DNA of 64,000 nucleotides from Candidatus Poribacteria bacterium (GTDB lineage: Bacteria; Poribacteria; WGA-4E; GCA-2687025): positions 1-64,000 of the forward strand of contig JABGQA010000106.1 of the NCBI GenBank assembly GCA_018644665.1. Reading direction: 5' to 3'. The first letter of the stretch is position 1. Each line of letters opens with the position of its first letter. The position numbers and the translations under genes are program-made. Shown in pieces: positions 57,861 through 64,000 of this stretch. A model generated the notes under the pieces. The model was not told the origin of the DNA and did not search any database. It saw only the letters and a list, made by a program, of their open reading frames with translations.

Positions 57861-58472
57861 TCAGTCTGGGTCGAGTACCTGGCCCAGTTGCCCGACCGCA
57901 GCCTTCCCGCCCTTGTAGTGCAGGTGGCGCTCCGCGACAACCGGCTGCGTGCTCACCAACTCGACCGTTCCGCGCACGTTGCTCATTTCCTTCTCGTCGA
58001 CGTCCCACCACCTGAACGGGCCAATCGTCCGCGACCGTTGCCGCGCCACGGCGCCTTGCGCGTTGCGGACCGTGATGGATACGTGCGCGTCCGCTTCGCC
58101 GACATTCAGGATGCGGAACCAGTCCCAGGCGCCGGGAACCAGCTCGGGGAAGAACAGGCGTTTGCCGACCGTCTTGCTCTCGGGGCATGCGCCCGCGAAG
58201 TCGAGCACTTCGGTGCCGCGGTGCATGTGCCGCTCGGCCACGATCGGCTGGTCGGCGGAGATCGTCAGCGAGGCGCTGACCGTGATCTCCTGCACCGGCG
58301 GAATCCACCCAGTGAATGGTGAAATGCGGTGCTCCTGCGACCACACCGGCTTCGCCGCGCCGTCCTTCGCGAGGCACGTTACGCGCGTGGGCGCGTTGCC
58401 CACATTGATGACCTGAATCCAGTCGTTCCAGACGGGGCCCAGTTCGGCGAAATACAGTGTTCGTGCGGGCAT
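57861..58472 (-). CDS. two-repeat beta-rich protein, function unknown
   Basis: A 203-residue protein composed of two homologous halves of about 95 residues: LYFAELGPVWNDWIQVINVG (residues about 6-25) parallels LFFPELVPGAWDWFRILNVG (about 104-123), and QPIVAERHMHRG parallels QPVVAERHLHYKG. Each half is beta-rich with conserved Trp and an AERH element. No signal peptide is present, so it may be cytosolic or lack its true start. It converges on sppA with 17 bases between. No function is proposed. Confidence 0.72.
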   Translation of the reverse strand: MPARTLYFAELGPVWNDWIQVINVGNAPTRVTCLAKDGAAKPVWSQEHRISPFTGWIPPVQEITVSASLTISADQPIVAERHMHRGTEVLDFAGACPESKTVGKRLFFPELVPGAWDWFRILNVGEADAHVSITVRNAQGAVARQRSRTIGPFRWWDVDEKEMSNVRGTVELVSTQPVVAERHLHYKGGKAAVGQLGQVLDPD

Positions 58473-59382
58473 TGGGACTTCCTCGCGCGGCGATTGTGCG
58501 TTGTCGGAGTCTAGCAGCCGGCATTCCGGCCGTCAACTTCGCCTGGCCTGAGCGAGGCGGCACACCGAGTGGCAGCGGCCCCTGACGGCGCCTCGTCGTG
58601 TGCCGGCAACGGGGTCCAGACCTGAGCGGCGCCTCTGTTGGGACATCGCGCGCATTCGAACGCGTCGGCGCGGTCGGATGCGTGGCGACAGGCCAAGCCG
58701 CTGACGTCGCGCATCGGAGGCGTACACTGGCGTCCGATCGGGGGAAGACCGCGTCCTCGACGAACGCGTTGTGCCGACGGGCTCCAGTCGTTCATGCTGC
58801 GCCTCGGCAGCTAGGTGGCCGAGTTGCCCAGCCGCGGCCGCGTCTCCCATGGGGTCTAGCTCGGTGCCACCGGCCAGCCGGCGACATTCGCGCCGCGGCC
58901 GGCCGCGGGAGACCGTCTCCCTGCCTCTGCGGCAAGTCTGACAGAATGTCCAATCGGGTCCTTTCGCACGCGTGGCGCCCTCGCAACGAGGCGGTCGCCC
59001 TTGTGTGGCTGTCCAGGCGCCCGGCCAAGACAACCTGGTCGGCAGTCGCAGCGGCAGTGGCAGGATCACGCCGCATGATTGCTGCCGTCGTGCCTACGCC
59101 GCGCGTCGGTGTCCGCTCTCGCACGAATGACAAAGTGTCGGGGCGTACCGGCCCGTAGGCGGCCCACTGACAGCGTGGCGGGCCCAGCGTCGCGCGGGGC
59201 GATCCGCCCGGCGCCTCAGGGCGCGTGAATCCGCTCAGGGAGCGGGTCGACGGGTCGTGCGCAGGCCGGTCCTCTTGGCGCCATTGTTGCGGATGCAAGC
59301 ATCACGGGGCGGCCAGACGCGTGCGGAACGCGCCCGCCGCTGCCATCTGCAGCCAGCGCCACGAACCCTAGGGGCTCCGAAC
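58473..59382. other. gene-poor stretch upstream of the hydrogenase operon
   Basis: About 900 bases with several open frames on both strands, none of which has a recognisable motif, a good ribosome site or biased composition; those seen are rich in Arg, Pro and Ala as expected from GC-rich non-coding DNA. The right end should contain the hox promoter. An imperfect dyad TTGCggatGCAA lies at about 59287-59298, roughly 85 bases before hoxE. No consensus sigma-54 or sigma-70 promoter was recognised. Confidence 0.5.
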
Positions 59383-59916
59383 ATGACGGATGCAGACAAC
59401 GCGAGCACGGCCAAGGCGGGGGGCCACCCAAGCGGCGACGTCCGCTTCCGGATTCTTGAGGCGACCATGAAGAGGCACCGGTACCAAGGGGACGCCCTAA
59501 TCGAGGTGCTACACACGGCGCAGGAGGCCTTCGGCTACCTGGAGCCGGACCTCCTTCTGTACATCGCCCATAGCCTCAGCGTGCCTCCGAGCCGTGTGTT
59601 CGGGGTGGCGACGTTCTACCACTTCTTCGCGCTCAAGCCACAGGGCGAACATACGTGCGTCGTATGCATGGGAACAGCGTGCTATGTGAACGGCGCGGCC
59701 GAGATCCTCGAAGCTGTCGAGGAGGCGGCGGGCACTAAGGCCGGGCAGACGTCTGACGACGGCAAGCTGTCGGTGATGACAGCACGGTGCCTCGGGGCGT
59801 GCGGCGTCGCTCCGGCTGTGGTCTTCGACGGCAGCGTGGCCGGGAAACAGGACGCGGATACCACCATTGATACGCTGAAGGGCTTACTGACATATGAACC
59901 TGCCGGCGTTACGTGA
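59383..59916 (+). CDS. hoxE: bidirectional [NiFe] hydrogenase diaphorase subunit HoxE
   Basis: Thioredoxin-fold [2Fe-2S] subunit homologous to NuoE of complex I, part of the diaphorase module. ATG 59383 gives 177 residues. The helical N-terminus ([37 protein letters not shown]) is typical, and the cluster ligands follow as [11 protein letters not shown] (CxxxxC) and CLGACG. It is the first gene of hoxEFUYH and overlaps hoxF by 23 bases. Confidence 0.92.
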   Translation: MTDADNASTAKAGGHPSGDVRFRILEATMKRHRYQGDALIEVLHTAQEAFGYLEPDLLLYIAHSLSVPPSRVFGVATFYHFFALKPQGEHTCVVCMGTACYVNGAAEILEAVEEAAGTKAGQTSDDGKLSVMTARCLGACGVAPAVVFDGSVAGKQDADTTIDTLKGLLTYEPAGVT

Positions 59917-61516
59917 GGTCGCGAACGAGGAACGGCGCGAAACGGACGGCGTACACATCCACACGTGTCTTGCTTCGGGGTGCTTGTCCGCCAATTCGCA
60001 GGCTGTCCACGACAGCATCGAAGATGCGCTCGAGAAGAATGGCAATCCGGACGGCGTACGAGCGTGCGGCGTCGGCTGCCTACGGCTGTGCAGCCAGGGC
60101 CCGCTCGTATCCGTGACGGGGTCCGAGAACGACAAGACGATGTACGGAAACGTGACGCCGGAGCAGGCAGCATCGATCGTCGCCGGTGTCCACGGCGAAC
60201 CTGTCGACGCCGAGGAGGTTGACCTCGAGCACCCGTTCTTCACACGGCAACACTCGATCGTGCTCGAGAACAGCGGCAAGGTCGAGCCGGACCGCATCGA
60301 GTCGTACGTGGCGATGGGCGGCTACGAGTCCCTTTACCACGTCCTGCACGAGATGGCGCCGGAGGACGTCGTAGACGAGGTGACGCGTAGCGGCCTGCGC
60401 GGCCGCGGTGGAGCCGGGTTCCCCGCGGGGATCAAGTGGGCCACCGTAGCGAAGCACCGCGCCGCCCAGAAGTACGTGGTCTGCAACGCCGACGAAGGCG
60501 ATCCGGGCGCGTTCATGGACCGAAGTGTCCTGGAGAGTGATCCCCACCGCGTACTCGAGGGTATGGCAATCGCCGCATACGCGGTCGGCGCCACACAGGC
60601 TTACGTGTACGTGCGCGGCGAGTACCCGTTGGCAATCAAGCGACTCACACGCGCCATCCGCCAGGCCCGCCGGTTGGGAGTGCTTGGAACACAGGTGTTC
60701 GAGTCCCATTTCGACTTCCGAGTCGACATCCGCGTGGGCGCGGGCGCGTTCGTGTGCGGCGAGGAAACCGCCCTGATCGCGTCCATCGAGGGCACGCGTG
60801 GGACGCCGAAGCCGAGGCCGCCGTTCCCGGCGGAGTCTGGAATCTGGGGCCAGCCGACGCTTATCAACAACGTCGAGACCCTCGCCAACATCGTCCCGAT
60901 CATACGCGAGGGGGCCGAGTGGTTCGCCGGAATCGGCACAGAGAAGAGCCCCGGCACGAAGGTCTTTGCGGTTGCTGGGAAGGCGAATCGCACGGGACTC
61001 ATCGAAGTGCCGATGGGTTCGACCTTGCGCGAGATCGTGCACGACATGGCAGGCGGCGTCCCCAACGGCAGGGCGGTCAAGGCGGTTCAGACTGGAGGAC
61101 CATCTGGCGGGTGCATACCGGCGTCCGCCCTCGACACCCCAGTCGACTATGAGTCCCTTGCGGCAGTCGGCTCCATCATGGGGTCCGGCGGCATGATCGT
61201 GATGGACGACGAGGACAGCATGGTCGATGTCGCCCGGTTCTTCATGGAGTTCTGCATGGACGAGTCGTGCGGGAAGTGTGTGCCGTGTCGAGTCGGGACG
61301 GTACAGCTACACCGCATGCTCTCGAAGCTCCTTGATGGAACAGGGACGATGGCGGATGTTGCCGCGCTCGAGCAGCTCAGCGACGTGGTGCGGAACACGA
61401 GCCTATGCGGCTTGGGACAGACCGCTCCCAACCCCGTCCTGAGCACCTTGCGTCACTTCCCCGAGGAGTACGAGGCCGCGGTTACACGCCAACCGGTAGG
61501 CGCGACGAACCAATAG
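59894..61516 (+). CDS. hoxF: NAD(P)H-oxidising diaphorase subunit HoxF
   Basis: Flavin and NAD(P)-binding subunit, homologous to NuoF, 540 residues. An N-terminal [2Fe-2S] thioredoxin-like domain ([12 protein letters not shown] and [12 protein letters not shown]) precedes the NuoF core: [16 protein letters not shown] (FMN/NAD site), [25 protein letters not shown] and [12 protein letters not shown]. The [4Fe-4S] ligands are in [13 protein letters not shown], with a further Cys near NTSLCGLGQ. The domain order equals HoxF of group 3d hydrogenases. Electrons pass from NAD(P)H via FMN to HoxU and HoxY. Confidence 0.94.
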   Translation: MNLPALREVANEERRETDGVHIHTCLASGCLSANSQAVHDSIEDALEKNGNPDGVRACGVGCLRLCSQGPLVSVTGSENDKTMYGNVTPEQAASIVAGVHGEPVDAEEVDLEHPFFTRQHSIVLENSGKVEPDRIESYVAMGGYESLYHVLHEMAPEDVVDEVTRSGLRGRGGAGFPAGIKWATVAKHRAAQKYVVCNADEGDPGAFMDRSVLESDPHRVLEGMAIAAYAVGATQAYVYVRGEYPLAIKRLTRAIRQARRLGVLGTQVFESHFDFRVDIRVGAGAFVCGEETALIASIEGTRGTPKPRPPFPAESGIWGQPTLINNVETLANIVPIIREGAEWFAGIGTEKSPGTKVFAVAGKANRTGLIEVPMGSTLREIVHDMAGGVPNGRAVKAVQTGGPSGGCIPASALDTPVDYESLAAVGSIMGSGGMIVMDDEDSMVDVARFFMEFCMDESCGKCVPCRVGTVQLHRMLSKLLDGTGTMADVAALEQLSDVVRNTSLCGLGQTAPNPVLSTLRHFPEEYEAAVTRQPVGATNQ

Positions 61517-61531
61517 GCAGGGGTGTGGATC

Positions 61532-62248
61532 ATGGCTGTCGTAACGTTCACAATAGACGACGTGCTGGCCAGCGCGCGCGAGGGCGCGACCCTGCTGGAG
61601 GCCGCTGGAGAGTCCGGGGTTAAGCTGCCAACCTTGTGTCACGTCGAGGGCGTCAGCGACGTGGGCGCGTGTCGCCTCTGTCTGGTGGAGGTGGAGGGTC
61701 AGCGTAAGCTGTTGCCCGCCTGCACGACCAACGTCACCGAAGGCATGGTCGTGCGCACGGCCACGGAGAAGCTCCAGGAGTACCGCCGGACGATAGTGGA
61801 GCTGCTATTCTCCGAGCGCAACCATGTTTGCTCGGTCTGCGTCGTCAACGGGCACTGCGAGCTGCAGGACCTCGCGATTGAGGTCGGGATGGATCACGTC
61901 CGGTTCGACTACCTGCACCCGCAGTGTGATGTCGATGCGACCCACGCCCGCTTCACACGGGACCACAACAGATGCGTGCTGTGCTCTCGCTGCATACGGG
62001 TATGCGACGAGGTCGAAGGGGCGCACACGTGGGACGTCATGGGCCGCGGCGCCAACTGCCGCATCATCGCCGATATGGACATGCCGTGGGGGAGCGCCGA
62101 CAGTTGCACGTCCTGCGGGAAGTGCGTGATGGCGTGTCCGACCGGCGCGCTGTTTACCAGCGGCGCGACGACGGCGGAAATGGAGAAGGACCGGTCGCGG
62201 CTATCCTTCATCGTACAGGCGCGGGAGAATCACAGATGGGTAAGATAA
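61532..62248 (+). CDS. hoxU: hydrogenase electron-transfer subunit HoxU
   Basis: Iron-sulfur subunit homologous to the N-terminal part of NuoG. ATG 61532 (AGGGG nine bases upstream) gives 238 residues; a GTG three codons earlier is less likely. It has an N-terminal [2Fe-2S] domain ([20 protein letters not shown], with LLPACTT), a His-Cys3 [4Fe-4S] site ([12 protein letters not shown]), and two ferredoxin-type [4Fe-4S] sites ([12 protein letters not shown] and [12 protein letters not shown]). It bridges the diaphorase and hydrogenase modules and overlaps hoxY by 13 bases. Confidence 0.94.
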   Translation: MAVVTFTIDDVLASAREGATLLEAAGESGVKLPTLCHVEGVSDVGACRLCLVEVEGQRKLLPACTTNVTEGMVVRTATEKLQEYRRTIVELLFSERNHVCSVCVVNGHCELQDLAIEVGMDHVRFDYLHPQCDVDATHARFTRDHNRCVLCSRCIRVCDEVEGAHTWDVMGRGANCRIIADMDMPWGSADSCTSCGKCVMACPTGALFTSGATTAEMEKDRSRLSFIVQARENHRWVR

Positions 62249-62778
62249 GGGTGGCCACCGAGTGGTTCGGTGGATGCGCCGGGTGTCACATGTCGTTCCT
62301 TGACTTGGACGAATGGCTATTCGAACTCGTCAAGGTAGCGGACGTGGTGTACAGCCCGGTTGCGGACGTCAAGGAGTACCCCAGGGACGTGGATGTCGTT
62401 CTGATCGAAGGGGCCATGTGTGCCGACGAGCACGTCGAAAAGGCGCGCGTGATCAGGGAACGCACGGCCGTCGTGATCGCCTTTGGGGACTGCGCGGTCA
62501 CTGCCAACGTTCCGGCGATGCGCAACCCGCTCGGAGGCGCGGACGTCGTCCTTGAGCGGGCCTACATCGACCTGGCGGATCTGAACCCGCAGATGCCTGC
62601 TGACCCGGCGTTGCCGGTGCTCCTCGACAGAGTCGTTCCGCTGCACAACGTGATCGACGTAGACATTCATATGCCTGGGTGTCCGCCGCCCGCGCCTCGG
62701 ATACAGGCGGTGCTGGAGCAACTCGTCGCGGGTGACGAACCCACGCTCATCGGTCGTGAACTCCTTAAGTTCGGCTGA
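62236..62778 (+). CDS. hoxY: [NiFe] hydrogenase small subunit HoxY
   Basis: Short, cytosolic small subunit carrying the proximal [4Fe-4S] cluster. ATG 62236 with GGGAG upstream gives 180 residues, typical of HoxY. Ligand regions are [16 protein letters not shown] (CxxC), [17 protein letters not shown] and [11 protein letters not shown]. The absence of a twin-arginine signal fits a soluble NAD(P)-linked enzyme. It follows hoxU with an overlap and precedes hoxH by 24 bases. Confidence 0.94.
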   Translation: MGKIRVATEWFGGCAGCHMSFLDLDEWLFELVKVADVVYSPVADVKEYPRDVDVVLIEGAMCADEHVEKARVIRERTAVVIAFGDCAVTANVPAMRNPLGGADVVLERAYIDLADLNPQMPADPALPVLLDRVVPLHNVIDVDIHMPGCPPPAPRIQAVLEQLVAGDEPTLIGRELLKFG

Positions 62779-62802
62779 TGCACGCCTGAGTGGAGACAGA
62801 CC

Positions 62803-64000
62803 ATGCCGGAGACCATCACCATTGAGCCTGTGACCCGGCTTGAGGGTCACGCGAAAATCACGATCCACCTCGACGACGACGGTGTCGTGGACGAAGCGCG
62901 CTTCCACATCGCGGAGTTCCGCGGCTTCGAGAAGTTCTGCGAAGGCCGTCTACTGGGTGAGATGGCCGGGATCACCGCGCGGATATGCGGGATATGTCCA
63001 GTCAGCCATCTGCTAGCCTCGTCCAAGGCCGGGGACGCCATCTTGGGCGTGCCACCACCACTGGCGGCCCGGAAGCTCCGACGACTGATGAACCTGGGTC
63101 AGATCATCCAGTCCCACGCGCTCAGCTTCTTCCACCTAAGCTCGCCTGACCTAGTGTTCGGCATGGACAGCGATCCCGCCAAACGCAACGTGTTCGGCAT
63201 TATGGAGGCCGCGCCCGACGTCGCCCGCGCGGGGATCCGGCTTCGTCAGTTCGGCCAGGAGATCATCGCGTCGCTAGGCGGCCAGAAGATCCACCCGGCG
63301 TGGACGGTTCCAGGCGGAGTGCGCGAGCCGCTCACGGACGAGGGAAGGCAGTCGCTCCTCGCGTGGATTCCAGAGGCGAAGCAGACCTCGCGGCTAGCTC
63401 TGGATCTGTTCAAAGGCCTCCTCGAGCAGTTCGAGGGGGAGGCGCGCGTCTTCGGCGACTTCCAGTCGCTGTTCATGTCGCTTGTCGCTGCCGACGGAGA
63501 GTGGGAGCACTACGAGGGCCAAATCAGGGTCGTCGACAGTGACGGCACGGTAATCGCTGACAAACTCGACGAAGCGGACTACCAGGACTACATCGGCGAG
63601 GCGGCGGAGAGCTGGTCTTATCTGAAGTTCCCGTACTACAAGCCCTTGGGGTATCCCGCGGGCATGTACCGCGTTGGCCCGCTCGCGCGGCTGAACACCT
63701 GCACGCACATGGGCACGCCCGTGGCGGAGGAGGAGTTCCGCGAGTACAGGGAGCGAGCGACGAAGAACGGCTCCGTCACGTCGTCGCTCATGTACCATTA
63801 CGCGCGGCTGGTCGAAATCATGGCGTGTGTAGAACGCGTCGAACGGCTTCTCGACGACCCCGACGTGTTGAGCTCGCGCGTCCGCGTAGACGCCGGGATA
63901 AACAACCTCGAAGGCGTCGGCGTTAGCGAAGCCCCTCGCGGAACACTGTTCCACCACTACAGCGTGGACGAGAACGGCGTCATAGCCGCCGTCAACTTGG
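62803..64000 (+). CDS. hoxH: [NiFe] hydrogenase large subunit HoxH (5' part)
   Basis: Catalytic subunit holding the Ni-Fe site. It starts at ATG 62803 (TGGAGA upstream) and runs off the right edge after 399 codons. Diagnostic elements are [18 protein letters not shown] at the N-terminus and the first nickel-ligand motif [10 protein letters not shown] at about residues 60-69. The C-terminal DPCxxC motif lies outside the window. Residues such as [16 protein letters not shown] and [15 protein letters not shown] follow the group 3 pattern. Maturation genes (hyp, hoxW) would be expected nearby but are not seen. Confidence 0.93.
   Translation, partial: MPETITIEPVTRLEGHAKITIHLDDDGVVDEARFHIAEFRGFEKFCEGRLLGEMAGITARICGICPVSHLLASSKAGDAILGVPPPLAARKLRRLMNLGQIIQSHALSFFHLSSPDLVFGMDSDPAKRNVFGIMEAAPDVARAGIRLRQFGQEIIASLGGQKIHPAWTVPGGVREPLTDEGRQSLLAWIPEAKQTSRLALDLFKGLLEQFEGEARVFGDFQSLFMSLVAADGEWEHYEGQIRVVDSDGTVIADKLDEADYQDYIGEAAESWSYLKFPYYKPLGYPAGMYRVGPLARLNTCTHMGTPVAEEEFREYRERATKNGSVTSSLMYHYARLVEIMACVERVERLLDDPDVLSSRVRVDAGINNLEGVGVSEAPRGTLFHHYSVDENGVIAAVNL

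Overview
The window reads as chromosome of a GC-rich, Gram-negative bacterium. Outer-membrane biogenesis genes (lnt, a PpiD/SurA-type foldase, predicted lipoproteins, a predicted outer-membrane protein, an AttEFGH/Lol-like ABC exporter) sit beside core housekeeping genes (ddl, ftsEX, prfB, dapA, secA, lepA, lepB, hemW, sppA). Several families suggest an uncultivated environmental lineage of the Poribacteria, Latescibacterota, Hydrogenedentota or Planctomycetes kind: a Cys-type sulfatase, a CehA/McbA-like metallohydrolase, two large DUF6785/DUF6784-type membrane proteins and a sugar-phosphate isomerase. Genus or phylum cannot be fixed from the sequence alone. No rRNA, tRNA, CRISPR array, transposase or integrase was recognised.

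Layout. 1-9.7 kb: mostly minus-strand genes (glycerate kinase, Maf, DUF4190-like protein, TIM-barrel isomerase, TPR lipoprotein, large membrane protein), a divergent sulfatase, then ddl, a DUF58 protein and an HD-domain protein. 9.8-12.3 kb: a slipin coupled to a GT-C-type membrane glycosyltransferase. 12.3-15.6 kb: an accessory-looking patch in which every gene is on the minus strand. It holds a frameshifted SAM methyltransferase, an ANT(4')-like aminoglycoside nucleotidyltransferase, two orphan small proteins, a repeated 22-bp motif and an inverted repeat. 15.6-19.0 kb: an SDR, an outer-membrane-like protein coupled to a DUF3108 protein, and a TlpA-like thioredoxin. 19.2-23.5 kb: a tightly packed ftsE-ftsX-alkD-bioF-bioD run. 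23.7-28.1 kb: an ABC ATPase, a double-FtsX permease and an AttH-like lipocalin protein, all overlapping. 28.2-36 kb: an ABC-F ATPase, a CehA-like protein, a SIS isomerase, an HTH-metallo-beta-lactamase fusion and a PpiD-like foldase.

36.1-48.9 kb is a long plus-strand housekeeping run: lnt, prfB (with an intact programmed +1 frameshift at CTT TGA C), dapA, a membrane protein, secA, a glycosyltransferase, lepA, lepB and hemW. It is followed by a beta-CASP hydrolase and the second DUF6785-type protein on the minus strand. Next come a TPR protein, an inositol-monophosphatase-family protein, a small membrane protein and sppA on the plus strand, then a two-repeat orphan protein on the minus strand. 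After a gene-free stretch of about 0.9 kb, the window ends in hoxE-hoxF-hoxU-hoxY-hoxH, a group 3d NAD(P)-linked bidirectional [NiFe] hydrogenase operon. hoxH runs off the right edge. In this complex HoxF/HoxU/HoxE form the diaphorase that exchanges electrons with NAD(P)H, and HoxY/HoxH form the hydrogenase.

Many neighbouring genes share 4-base stop/start overlaps (ATGA or GTGA), which implies widespread translational coupling.
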